DNA of 64,000 bases from Diorhabda sublineata (taxonomy: Eukaryota > Arthropoda > Insecta > Coleoptera > Chrysomelidae): contig NC_079480.1 in assembly GCF_026230105.1 (NCBI RefSeq), forward strand, positions 24,160,488-24,224,487. Reading direction: 5' to 3'. Shown piece after piece: positions 13,301 through 28,300 of the stretch (positions within the stretch are counted from its first letter, which is position 1; every line of letters begins with the position of its first letter). Below the pieces are notes generated by a model that was given only the letters and a program-made list of their open reading frames with translations, was not told the DNA's origin and did not search any database. Made by a program: the position numbers and the translations under genes.

Positions 13301-16300
13301 TAGATAGTTCACTACAATATTGTTTGTTACGATCGATCTAGAAGTGTAAATTTGAATAAACAATTCTTTTAATGACGAATAATTCAATTTTCTTCAACAA
13401 AATCTTCATTCCAACAAAAATTGGATAATTTTCTTTTATATGTGTGTCAAACGATTATTAACCAACTTATTTATCACTGATTGTCGATTTTTAAATAATT
13501 CACTGCGATTTTATTAATTTCCTATTACTTTGGCGCCATCTACGAGTGTAAATCTAATTTAAAATCACATACTTCATCACATATCATCTATACTTAGATA
13601 GTTCACTGCAATATTGTTTGTTACGATCGATCTAGAAGTGTAAATTTGAATAAACAATTCTTTTAATGACAAATAATTCAATTTTCTTCAATAAAATCTT
13701 CATTCCAACAAAAATTGGATAATTTTCTTTTATATGTGTGTCAAACGATTATTAACCAACTTATTTATCACTGATTGTCGATTTTTAAATAATTCACTAC
13801 GATTTTATTAATTTCCTATCACTTTGGCTCCATCTACGAGTGTAAATCTAATTTAAAATCACATACTTCATCACATATCATCTATAATTAGATAGTTCAC
13901 TGCAATATTGTTTGTTACGATCGATCTAGAAGTGTAAATTTGAATAAACAATTCTTTTAATGACAAATAATTCAATTTTCTTCAATAAGATCTTCATTCC
14001 AACAAAAATTGGATAATTTTCATTGATATGTGTGTCAAACGATTATTAACCAACTTATTTATCACCGATTGTCGATTTTTAAATAATTCACTACGATTTT
14101 ATTAATTTCCTATCACTTTGGCGCCATCTACGAGTGTAAATCTAATTTAAAATCACATACTTCATCACATATCATCTATACTTAGATAGTTCACTGCAAT
14201 ATTGTTTGTTACGATCGATCTAGAAGTGTGAACTTGAATAAACAATCCTTTTAATGACAAATAATCCAATTTTTATCAATAAGATCTTCATTCCAACAAA
14301 AATTGGATAATTTTCTTTTATATGTGTGTCAAACGATTATTAACCAACTTATTTATCACTGATTGTCGATTTTTAAATAATTCACTGCGATTATATTAAT
14401 TTCCTATTACTTTGGCGCCATCTACGAGTGTAAATCTAATTTAAAATCACATACTTCATCACATATCATCTATAATTAGATAGTTCACTGCAATATTGTT
14501 TGTTACGATCGATCTAGAAGTGTAAATTTGAATAAACAATTCTTTTAATGACAAATAATTCATTTTTCTTCAATAAAATCTTCATTCCAACAAAAATTGG
14601 ATAATTTTCTTTTATATGTGTGTCAAACGATTATTAACCAACTTATTTATCACTGATTGTCGATTTTTAAATAATTCACTACGATTTTATTAATTTCCTA
14701 TCACTTTGGCTCCATCTACGAGTGTAAATCTAATTTAAAATCACATACTTCATCACATATCATCTATAATTAGATAGTTCACTGCAATATTGTTTGTTAC
14801 GATCGATCTAGAAGTGTAAATTTGAATAAACAATTCTTTTAATGACAAATAATTCAATTTTCTTCAATAAGATCTTCATTCCAACAAAAATTGGATAATT
14901 TTCATTGATATGTGTGTCAAACGATTATTAACCAACTTATTTATCACCGATTGTCGATTTTTAAATAATTCACTACGATTTTATTAATTTCCTATCACTT
15001 TGGCGCCATCTACGAGTGTAAATCTAATTTAAAATCACATACTTCATCACATATCATCTATACTTAGATAGTTCACTGCAATATTGTTTGTTACGATCGA
15101 TCTAGAAGTGTGAACTTGAATAAACAATCCTTTTAATGACAAATAATCCAATTTTTATCAATAAGATCTTCATTCCAACAAAAATTGGATAATTTTCTTT
15201 TATATGTGTGTCAAACGATTATTAACCAACTTATTTATCACTGATTGTCGATTTTTAAATAATTCACTGCGATTATATTAATTTCCTATTACTTTGGCGC
15301 CATCTACGAGTGTAAATCTAATTTAAAATCACATACTTCATCACATATCATCTATAATTAGATAGTTCACTGCAATATTGTTTGTTACGATCGATCTAGA
15401 AGTGTAAATTTGAATAAACAATTCTTTTAATGACAAATAATTCAATTTTCTTCAATAAAATCTTCATTCCAACAAAAATTGGATAATTTTCTTTTATATG
15501 TGTGTCAAACGATTATTAACCAACTTATTTATCACTGATTGTCGATTTTTAAATAATTCACTACGATTTTATTAATTTCCTATCACTTTGGCTCCATCTA
15601 CGAGTGTAAATCTAATTTAAAATCACATACTTCATCACATATCATCTATAATTAGATAGTTCACTGCAATATTGTTTGTTACGATCGATCTAGAAGTGTA
15701 AATTTGAATAAACAATTCTTTTAATGACAAATAATTCAATTTTCTTCAATAAGATCTTCATTCCAACAAAAATTGGATAATTTTCATTGATATGTGTGTC
15801 AAACGATTATTAACCAACTTATTTATCACCGATTGTCGATTTTTAAATAATTCACTACGATTTTATTAATTTCCTATCACTTTGGCGCCATCTACGAGTG
15901 TAAATCTAATTTAAAATCACATACTTCATCACATATCATCTATACTTAGATAGTTCACTGCAATATTGTTTGTTACGATCGATCTAGAAGTGTGAACTTG
16001 AATAAACAATCCTTTTAATGACAAATAATCCAATTTTTATCAATAAGATCTTCATTCCAACAAAAATTGGATAATTTTCTTTTATATGTGTGTCAAACGA
16101 TTATTAACCAACTTATTTATCACTGATTGTCGATTTTTAAATAATTCACTGCGATTATATTAATTTCCTATTACTTTGGCGCCATCTACGAGTGTAAATC
16201 TAATTTAAAATCACATACTTCATCACATATCATCTATACTTAGATAGTTCACTACAATATTGTTTGTTACGATCGATCTAGAAGTGTAAATTTGAATAAA

Positions 16301-19300
16301 CAATTCTTTTAATGACGAATAATTCAATTTTCTTCAACAAAATCTTCATTCCAACAAAAATTGGATAATTTTCTTTTATATGTGTGTCAAACGATTATTA
16401 ACCAACTTATTTATCACTGATTGTCGATTTTTAAATAATTCACTGCGATTTTATTAATTTCCTATTACTTTGGCGCCATCTACGAGTGTAAATCTAATTT
16501 AAAATCACATACTTCATCACATATCATCTATACTTAGATAGTTCACTGCAATATTGTTTGTTACGATCGATCTAGAAGTGTAAATTTGAATAAACAATTC
16601 TTTTAATGACAAATAATTCAATTTTCTTCAATAAAATCTTCATTCCAACAAAAATTGGATAATTTTCTTTTATATGTGTGTCAAACGATTATTAACCAAC
16701 TTATTTATCACTGATTGTCGATTTTTAAATAATTCACTACGATTTTATTAATTTCCTATCACTTTGGCTCCATCTACGAGTGTAAATCTAATTTAAAATC
16801 ACATACTTCATCACATATCATCTATAATTAGATAGTTCACTGCAATATTGTTTGTTACGATCGATCTAGAAGTGTAAATTTGAATAAACAATTCTTTTAA
16901 TGACAAATAATTCAATTTTCTTCAATAAGATCTTCATTCCAACAAAAATTGGATAATTTTCATTGATATGTGTGTCAAACGATTATTAACCAACTTATTT
17001 ATCACCGATTGTCGATTTTTAAATAATTCACTACGATTTTATTAATTTCCTATCACTTTGGCGCCATCTACGAGTGTAAATCTAATTTAAAATCACATAC
17101 TTCATCACATATCATCTATACTTAGATAGTTCACTGCAATATTGTTTGTTACGATCGATCTAGAAGTGTGAACTTGAATAAACAATTCTTTTAATGACGA
17201 ATAATTCAATTTTCTTCAACAAAATCTTCATTCCAACAAAAATTGGATAATTTTCTTTTATATGTGTGTCAAACGATTATTAACCAACTTATTTATCACT
17301 GATTGTCGATTTTTAAATAATTCACTGCGATTTTATTAATTTCCTATTACTTTGGCGCCATCTACGAGTGTAAATCTAATTTAAAATCACATACTTCATC
17401 ACATATCATCTATACTTAGATAGTTCACTGCAATATTGTTTGTTACGATCGATCTAGAAGTGTAAATTTGAATAAACAATTCTTTTAATGACAAATAATT
17501 CAATTTTCTTCAATAAAATCTTCATTCCAACAAAAATTGGATAATTTTCTTTTATATGTGTGTCAAACGATTATTAACCAACTTATTTATCACTGATTGT
17601 CGATTTTTAAATAATTCACTACGATTTTATTAATTTCCTATCACTTTGGCTCCATCTACGAGTGTAAATCTAATTTAAAATCACATACTTCATCACATAT
17701 CATCTATAATTAGATAGTTCACTGCAATATTGTTTGTTACGATCGATCTAGAAGTGTAAATTTGAATAAACAATTCTTTTAATGACAAATAATTCAATTT
17801 TCTTCAATAAGATCTTCATTCCAACAAAAATTGGATAATTTTCATTGATATGTGTGTCAAACGATTATTAACCAACTTATTTATCACCGATTGTCGATTT
17901 TTAAATAATTCACTACGATTTTATTAATTTCCTATCACTTTGGCGCCATCTACGAGTGTAAATCTAATTTAAAATCACATACTTCATCACATATCATCTA
18001 TACTTAGATAGTTCACTGCAATATTGTTTGTTACGATCGATCTAGAAGTGTGAACTTGAATAAACAATCCTTTTAATGACAAATAATCCAATTTTTATCA
18101 ATAAGATCTTCATTCCAACAAAAATTGGATAATTTTCTTTTATATGTGTGTCAAACGATTATTAACCAACTTATTTATCACTGATTGTCGATTTTTAAAT
18201 AATTCACTGCGATTATATTAATTTCCTATTACTTTGGCGCCATCTACGAGTGTAAATCTAATTTAAAATCACATACTTCATCACATATCATCTATACTTA
18301 GATAGTTCACTACAATATTGTTTGTTACGATCGATCTAGAAGTGTAAATTTGAATAAACAATTCTTTTAATGACGAATAATTCAATTTTCTTCAACAAAA
18401 TCTTCATTCCAACAAAAATTGGATAATTTTCTTTTATATGTGTGTCAAACGATTATTAAGGAACTTCATAGAATATCGATATTTAAATTCGGTACGATTT
18501 TATTAATTTCGATCACTTTGGCGCCATCTACGAGTGTAAACCTAATTTAAAATCACATATACTTAGATAGTTCACTGCAATGTTGTTTGTTACGCTCAAT
18601 CTAGAAGTGTAAAAGTCCATTACTAATTTCCCATAGTCATAAAATAATGTCAAATTTGAATTTCATTAATGGCGGGAAATTTTATTCTTATTTTATTATA
18701 GTAAAACTTGATTCGGTATTAATTATAATTAGTAACCTAGTAAAATTTTTTAATTAATTCATTTAATCAAATAATGTAATTAAAAAAAAACATAATAGTC
18801 TTAAAACATTATGTTTATTAATTAATAACCAGAACTGGAAACAATGCACACTACAACCATAGAATTATTTAGTCTTATGTCATTTCTATTAATGCCCAAC
18901 GACTCATCCACAACTTTAGAAACTTTCAACATTATTTTTTCACCTTATAAAATTAATTTTAAATTAAATAAATCGCAATTTTTATTTTTACGTTATTTAT
19001 TTACATAAAGTGAGGTGTAATTGGTGACGTCATAACACATTCTGTCAGATTCGATGGTAGACTTTGTGTGAGCAGAGCCGTCTAGTGTAAACAAAAAAAA
19101 ATTAATTCGTCCTTGAGTTATCTAGGCGAATATTTTATGTGCGTTTCATAAGAATTTTTTTCAGATATGATGCCGGTTACATTTACGAATACAAAATGGA
19201 TCAATCGGACAATATACCATTTAGATACAAAATGGTGTACGAGGCCGATGACGTCGAAATCAGTTCCTACGTTTACGAGTAATTATTTTTCTTTTATCGA

Positions 19301-22300
19301 TCATTAAATCGATTCTATCGATTCAAACGAAAGTAATTTGTTGAATATTACAGCGAACAAAGGAAGTATCTCATTTTCGCTATGCAAGACGGAAGTATAC
19401 GTATAAATAGAGTGAATCCGAGAAATTTTCGAGATCTCAAAGATTATTATACGTATTCGTTACACGATAACCAATACGGTTTCATACCGAGGATGTGTTT
19501 TAGTTGGGACGAAAAATTTTTCTTTACGTGCGGTCACGACGGTAAGAATTTTTTTTTTTTTAATTGAATATTTTTATTTACCAAAAATACCATATAAACG
19601 CAGTTAAGTCGGAATTACTGAACACACTGTTTACACTACACTCAGAATTACACCGTCTGTCGCGCGTTTCGACGATCAAACTATCATCATCAGAAACTAA
19701 TGACTTAACTTACTTGTTTTATACTAAATTTTCCCGCCAATAAAACTTCTCCCGTGAAAATTAATTCCAGCGCCAATGAGGTTTTCCCGCGCAAATATTT
19801 TCAAGGTCATAGACGTCATAGAGAATAGAACACCTAACACGGACAATAACATTTACAATTTTGTCAAATCTTCACTAAATTCATTTAAAATCGCAATTTT
19901 TCGTGTAACATCGTTGTCAGATGACTGTTTTCTTGGAACTAATTCCAATAAAACTTAAGATCTGAAAACAATGTAACTACTAACAAAAATGAAAATAAAA
20001 ACGTTTTTCGACGACTGTAATATCCAAAAAATATCAATTGCAGGCAATGTTTTCGTAATGCAGTTCAATCACGAACATTACATGCCTCCTTTGGTGCTTA
20101 AACCGTTGATGAGGATGGCCCCCATTATCCCTACAAAGGATCTAGATCCTTACGTAAAATTGAGTCTAGAAGATACGAAAATACACGCCGAAGACGAAAG
20201 GATTATGAAAGCTGCTAACGAACATAAAGTAAGATTTAATCTAGTAAACAAGACTATATTTTTCCCAGTGTACTCGTTTTTCATTCAACAATAAAAAAAA
20301 ATAACAAATTGACTTTCAGGCGCACGTAAGAGAAACGCTTAAAGGACTGAAAGAACGTTACGCTAAAATATTAGCACGAAACCACAAGCTTTTACCGAGT
20401 CAACACATTCCCAGGGAAAAATTGGAACTCGACGAACGTGTATTGAATTACATAGAAGACGATTTTCAGAGTAAACTAGATTTGATACATCGAAAATTTG
20501 CGTACGACTTCGAAAAATCTAAATTACAAATGAAAAAACTCTTGAAATATTTCACCGACCCGTGCGATATGCATCCGGTTAAAATTTATGGTATAAATTC
20601 CCCTTCGACTTATTTATTGACCATTAGACAGAGAATTATGTCTTCGATGTTTCCTATAGTCATGAAGATGTGCGAAGATAGAATTGAAGAAGAGAAGAAC
20701 AAAGGCAGGTCGTTACAAATTTTATTATATCACTCATTCATTCGTATCTCATCGAATTAATTTTACTAGCGATACATTCGATTATATCAGTAGATTATTT
20801 TCCATTTTTATTCTAATATCTAATAAAATTAAAAATTTAATTTTAATCACTGCTTACATTCAGAAAAGGACAACAACCGTATAATCAGGTAAAGTACTAA
20901 AATAGAATTTCCTAAATGATAATTCAATAAAACGTTTGTACCTACTGTTTTTTTTTTTTAATATTAGAGTACCCGAAAGAACTCAACCTGTAGTAAAATT
21001 TCAAGCTCAAAAACAAACGAAATCCATGGCATTAGAATATTTTCTATTGAGTTTAACGTCATCTCAAATCGAACAAAAACTGGGGCCTAAACTTACTAGA
21101 CTACTACATAAATACCGACAACGAAGAAATAAATGGGATCAACGCGCTCAACAGGTTAGTATCGCAGTTCGTGATTTAAATATCATCGTATCATCACATA
21201 TAAAATATTTGAATATCTTGTTCAAATTATTCTATGTTATCTAATTCGATTCAAATCGATTAATCGAGGTGTCAAGCCGTACATAACCATAACATCTCAA
21301 ATTGGACATGAACTGGATTCTAATCTTACGAGATTACTACATAAATATCAACATCGAAGACACAAATAGGATTTACTTACCTCAATAGGTTAGTATTAAC
21401 GTTCGTGATTTAAATAATCTTATCATCACATATAAAATATTCGAATGTCTTGTCTATTCAAATTATTCTGTGTAACCTAATTCGATTCGAATCGATTAAT
21501 CGAAGTTGTGTCATATCTGTCAAATCGTACATAACCATAACCTTATAGTTTTGTTAATTAAGATGACGAGCAATTTCAACTTTAAAATTCGTCAATAAAT
21601 ATCAATATCTATTTCGAAATGGCCGAATCTGTTTTCGGTTGGGATTTACTTTACAACAGCGTCGAAAAAGATATAAAAAATAATCAAGATATTTTGATCT
21701 GTCTTACGCATTTGGTTTTGGTTTCGAATGGGTTTAGATGCATTGGTTTGGGAGAATCCAAGATTATAGACGGCGATGAACCTAAATCTGAATCTCTTCC
21801 GAAAAATTGGAATGAAAATTATTCTATTAGATATGTTTATCAAGGGAAATTGTACATTTTGAAAGCTACTCATTTAGACGACGCAGTAATGATAAACCTG
21901 ATAAGAATCGATGAACGTACTGTATCTTTCGTACAATTGAATACGAGAAGTGTCGCTTCCAGATCGGGACCTTTAAGCGAAATGATACCTAATCATAAAG
22001 ATATAGTGGAACAAATTAGAACGCAGCTTATTAGTAAAGTGATTGTTTCTTCGAAAACAAAAGAAAACGCTAGTCAAACTGAAAATCCGGGTCGAAGTAG
22101 AAGTGACGCTAGACAACAAGATGATCATTTAAGGCGTTTTCCACCGACGCAACCCATAGTTCCAGTGATACCTGTAATACCGAACATCAATCCTGGTAAT
22201 TATGGACGTAGTGATCTAGATCCTCTGGGAGGTATAGGACCGTTAGGATTTCCCGCGGCAGGTGGAGGTGGGATGTTGTTCAGACCACCAGGACCATCTT

Positions 22301-25300
22301 TCGGTGGTGGATTTGGCGGAGTAGTCCCAGGCGGGAATGTAGGGCTTCCACCCGGTGCTGTTCCACCTGGCGCTAGATTTGATCCATTTAGACCTCCAGA
22401 TCCTGATCGTTTCCCACCAAGAAGACCTAATAGACCTGATAACGACGAATTCCCGCCTCCAGGTTATGATGATATGTTTATGTAGTCAGTGTTTTGGATA
22501 GTTTTTTGAATAACTTATGGAAAAAAACATTTTTTTTATCATAATTTTTTAAAAATATGTAAAATGGATTCTGTATTTTATTTATTCAATAAAATAGTTT
22601 TTGAGTATGTTTTGTTTGTGGATTAGTTTTTTAATTTGATTGTAGTGGGAAGAATTTAATGCAAAAAAACCGGATCCGGCTAAAAATCATCCGGATGATG
22701 AAAAATTCTTACAAGAAGCAATGCAGAATATAGGAGACTATAAACTGAAAGAGGCTGATAATTATAAGCCGTTACCAGAAGAAAGAGAAACTACTATAAA
22801 GAAATATAAGCAAGTACTCGATACTAGATTGAAAGTAAGTATAAATTTTGAAGCAGCTCAATACAAAGTGAAAATGCTTAAAAGTCTAGATACAGTATCC
22901 TAGAATTTAATTTTTTAATAAATAAAGATAAATTACTTCAACTAAAAAATATTTCTAAATTTGTTACTGTTTTTTTTTCTTCAAATTCAACATTTATATA
23001 CATTTGTGATAAAAGAAAATACAACTCGGGCAACTACCCTGCAATTAATTAATTGTAATTAGGGGTAACTGCCAGTTTATCTATCCGATCAATCACTTAT
23101 CAGTTAGATTCATAAGTGAAAATTTCACCTTAATTCAGGACAATGCCCTTTCACTTACCGCACTTTTCGTATGGTAATATTTACAGGATATAGAAATTGT
23201 CCCTATGGATAGACCAGCACATAGGTGGGACTTAAATCCTATTGAGTATTTATGGGATACACCAGCCACACAGATGGCGCTGCCATTGTCAAATCCATCC
23301 TTCCTTAATTTTGGGAGGTTTTGAGCACAGAAGGCGTCGGGTTAGTCTTTATTGGTTAGATTAGGTATTGTTTTGTTTAGAACATTTTTGTGACAAAAAT
23401 GACCAATCCAGGGAATTTTTATTGGTTTACGAGTAATTTATAATTATTTTAATTGTATTACCCAAGCTTTAAAAACATTAAAAATATATTTAAAAAACTT
23501 TCAGCAATACAACATAAGACATAAATTTATAAAAAGAGTTTACGATTTACGAGACCTGAAATATAAAACAATAGAACAATTAAAAGTGTATAGGGAAGAA
23601 TTGCTAGACATACATCTCGAACTACCACATAACCTCCACCGTTTCGGTCCGGATATACCCGAAAAAAATCCCGACGAATTTCCCGAAGAGAAATTAACAC
23701 CGCAAATTATTATCGAAGAAACTGAAGAATCGATTACTACTACTAATACAATCGATTACGTACCCGTAAGTTTTATATCGATTAAACGCCAAACACACCC
23801 TAATTATTTGTTTTTTTTTTAATAATTTTAGCAACCTACAGTGGGAGCTAGAGAACGTTATATACTACCCAACAGAAATATTTATCCAAAAATGAATAAT
23901 AACATTTTCGTACCGTCCCATCCCTTATCCGATATCGAATATGTAATTACAGCTGATTTCAACGAATTACTTAATAATTATCCCGTCGACGTTGACACTC
24001 CTTTCGAGTCCGAATTGAGAGCAAAAAGACTCACAAGGTATGTTTTTCGCATAATACGTAGGTCGGCATAAGTCTGGCAACGCTGTCGAAACTTCGGCAT
24101 AAGTCCGGCGACGCTCATAAGTCTCGCACGTTATCGAAAAATTAGCATAAGTCCGTCAACGTTATCGAACAAATCGGTATAAGTTTAGTTACGCTCTAAA
24201 GTTTGACAACGTTGCCTAAAAATCGGCATAAGTCCGGCGACGCTCGTAAGTCTGGCAACGATCTCGAAAAATCGGCATGAGTAACATGAAAACGAGGCAT
24301 GTTCCTGCTTCAGACAGTTGTATCTAGGTCAGGATGAATAACCGATACAAGTTCACAATTCAAAAAAGAGTTTCACGTCGAATCTGAGTACGAAACTATG
24401 TTTACCGAATTTCAACGACGATTTCCGAACACACCGCTACCAAATCATCCAACAGTGTCGAAGACGTACCAGAAATTCTTAAAAACGGGCTCTGTTGCGA
24501 CGCGCCGCGCTCCGAACAATCGGTATCTGTAACAACTAACGAAAATATGGAAACAGCAGCGCTGGAGTTAATTTCCTTCATTTCGACGTTGCATTTTTTC
24601 TTTTGATGCAAATTTGTTGTCCGACTTATGTCGCCTTCTGTAGTAGAGGACGAGAACCAATTTATTTTATTTATTTGTTGCAGAGTACTTTTTAATCAAT
24701 CACTCATAATTTCCAAAATGAATAAAGCAATCGCGGATTTCAATTACGAAATCGAAGAAGGTAAAAAAGCGCGTTTGCCGGTTCACCCTCAAGGTAATTT
24801 CGTCGATATCTTCATTCTAACGTTGAATCAAGAATTGAATATTTTAAAAAAATTCGAAGACGGTGAAGATTATCTTCAAAATAAGGTTAACAAATGTTTA
24901 TTGCACGTTCATAACATGGAGGATGAAATCGATGAGGAAAAAAGTAAAAAAATCGATATCGAAAACGAAATCGATTTGAATCATCAGGAAGAACAGAAAA
25001 TACAAGAAAAATTTAAACACGTCACCGAGACTAGTAAATATTATGATTTTCTGAGGAAAGTTTTTCGTAAAAAATATAGACCGCCAAAGCAAACAACCGA
25101 TTCTGGTATGTCGATTTTTTTCCTGCGGAAACCGTTATTTTAGTTTAGTCCACCTCTATACTATATAACGTTAATTAATATATAAAAAAATCTGTTACAA
25201 GTCATTTGTTAGCGCGGTATTCGTTTATTCAGTTTATTCAGCCATCTTGGTAATCTAACCTCCTCTTTTCCCAAACTTCAACTGTCATTTATCATTTTTC

Positions 25301-28300
25301 ACGCCTACCCAGTGTAAATACTGCATTTGATACTATGAAAAAACAACATATTTATATTTGATTATTATGATTTTGAAACTTTTCTCTAATCTCAAATAGG
25401 ACGACATTAATATTGACTCAAAACAAAAAATTAGTGGCTTGATTGAGACACATGGGAGTGGCCGCCATTTTCAACCCAAACTCGACCGATTCAGCATTGA
25501 CGTACATTAATTTTCTAATAATAACGCTTATAAAATCGTAATTTATATTCTCAAAAACGTTTCAAGGGATCAATATTATGAATATAAATTACGATTTTTT
25601 AAGCGTTATTATAAGAAAAACAAATTTAAGTCAATAACATAGCGGCCACTCTCATGTCACCACACTGTCTCGATCAAGCCACCGTACTAAAAATATGATT
25701 ACAACGCCATCTCTTTTTTGAATTCTAAGAATTATCGAATGCTCTCAAGCGGTATAGAGATGGAGATTTCTATTTGTATATTTGTGTCAATTAAAATAAC
25801 TGTTAGTTCCAAGCGGAGGTTCAAGTAGAAATTCCCACCTCTATACAACAAAAATATTTATTTAACATACCACATACCTGATAATACAGGTATTTTGCGG
25901 TTTTTTTGTAACCTGGTGAAACGGTTCGTCTGTTCAGCTGTACACGCCCGCCCCCCATTTAAATTAAAAATAAACCAAGAATTTTCAAAATACAAATCTT
26001 ATCGTCTTCTTCTGGCCATTGGTCGTTTTTCCTAAATTTCAGCTAGGACAGCACAACCACCACAATCCCAGCCCTCCTATATCAAGGTTAACTACAAAAA
26101 ACTTTATTAATTATTTATTTTATTTATTTATTTCTATAAAAGATTTTCCCTTAAACAACCTAAAAATTATCCAACGAATCTCTTATAAGAGATATTAAAG
26201 ATATTAAAATTGAACTGTTCTTAAAAAAAAATTTCATTTCATAAATTTTTCGTATAAGATTTCTATACCAAGATAAAAAAGAAACATGACAACACTGTTT
26301 ACGCTAGGTGTTGGCTGGGTACGCTATAACGAATTATTTACTTGCGGCGTTACCTCACACAAACAGTGCATTAACAATTATTTGGTTATTTTGGTACATT
26401 GTATTTGTGATTTTTCTTGAAAAAAACTTTCAATTATCAAACAATTATGATTCGTGGTTGTGTAGTTTGTGGAAAAGTTGTAAGTGTGGTTATGTTTTAT
26501 GTCAGGTAAAAAATTTGTCTATCGCCAGTGGCGGGCTCTTTTCTACGTTACTATTATTGAAATATTTACATTTCTATTTAACTATTAATAACAGTCTTTT
26601 GGATATTTTAGTTTACCAAAAAAATAATACGTATACGTATTGTTTATATTTTCTATTATTTCTAATCAAGCAATTATTCTTGTTAGTTTAATATTTTGAA
26701 ATCACCTTTTTGTGATAAAATGGATTAAAGTATAAAATTAATCAAGTTTTCAAATTTAGTCAACTAGCCTATTTACGTCATAATATTATTTCCGTAGCTC
26801 AATCAAAATATTTAAAAAAAAAACGAAATAATTTATAAAATAACTACAAAATTTTTTATTTATGGTAAATTTTGTCAGCACAGCAATTGTGTCATATGAA
26901 GGTACGCATTTTGCAGCGTTGCCGGATAGCAACTCTAAGTTAACAAGGATAACCTTTTCCTTTTGGCACTTATTAGTTATTCACTATGTTGGAACGAGTT
27001 TAGGATGCATTTTATCTCTCTTGTGTTATTAGATCTGTGTAATATACGAACTATTTTTTTTTTGCTATTTTTATTTAGATAGCGATTCAGAATCGTCGTC
27101 GTCGAGTTCGGAAGAATCCGAAGATGACGACGGCGCCAGTATAGATTCGCGCGATTTTGGTTTCATTAAACAAGATTTGAACGTCTGCCCGAAAGGATGC
27201 GAGCAGGCCATATTCAATTTGACCGTAGAATTGAGAGGGAAACGGTAAGTTTATTTTTTATTTTAAAATTATAATTAATATTTTATATATACGAACATAA
27301 CCTCATATTTTTATTCGATTTGTTGGTATATTTAGTTAACTGTAACTAATAGTGAGAGAGAGCGATAGAAGGTGTGATAGATGAGAGGAAGAGAGATGTA
27401 GAAGGTGATTGAGAAATGAACGGGAAAATCGGACGATGACGTGTGATAGAAACAGTATCGAATGATCGATTTTTGTTTTGTAGACACGTAATCGAACAAA
27501 ATATCAAAGAATTACAAAGAGTTATTGAAACTATTAATAAAAATGTCGAATTGAGTAATAGGAAAATGAGAATTCTTCAAAATCAATATAAACAGAGCGT
27601 TGATGAATTAGAGGCTTATCAGGTTAGTGAATATCCCCTGTTATCTCGAATAGAAATAATCGATTTTCGATGTGTAATATTCGGTTAATCGATTTTAGAG
27701 GGAGAAGCAAAGATTATTGAATCAAGTGAGGTGTACGGTCGTTTTGAATTTGGACCAAATCCATGATTATAATCCGGAAACTGACGAAATTTCGGATTAT
27801 TTAGTATTTTCGAAATCTACGCTGTCGGATCTATATAAAAGAGTTGGAGGCTTGGAAGCAGAAAATTTGGATCAAAAAGCGAAATACGAGTAAGTACAAC
27901 ATTAATTTTTCTAATTAAAAAAATTGTGTAAAATAAATAATAATTATAAAAAATTTACTAAATAATACCAATGACAAAGATAGAAATACTCTTATAGAAT
28001 TCTTTAACAATTCACAAAAATACAACAATTTTATTAATTTGGCAACGCTGCGTATGTAAAGTAATAAAATGTCCAGGGGCGTACTGCTTTAATAATTTTG
28101 TTTGCCTTTAGACATTTCTAACTTGAGATGACGTGTATTAATATTTTCATAGAATTTAAAATATTTTTCAGAAATAAAAATAAATCTTAATATTTTTTTA
28201 TATAATTCAATATTTGAAAAAAGAATCAAACAAGAAAGTGAAAGGTAATGAAATCTTCAGAAAAAATTTATTTATTACGAAAATAATGGAATGAAAATTA

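Noticed and set aside
8720..18612. CRISPR-like regular array
   Set aside because: Units are contiguous 294-bp satellites with no unique spacers, inside a eukaryotic intron.
19022..19036. TGACGTCA (CRE) as a functional site
   Set aside because: A single short palindrome deep in an intron with no supporting context.
26308..26691. 127-residue hydrophobic open frame in a CFAP44 intron
   Set aside because: Composition follows T-rich DNA, no ordered membrane pattern or homologue recognised, no promoter or poly(A) context.
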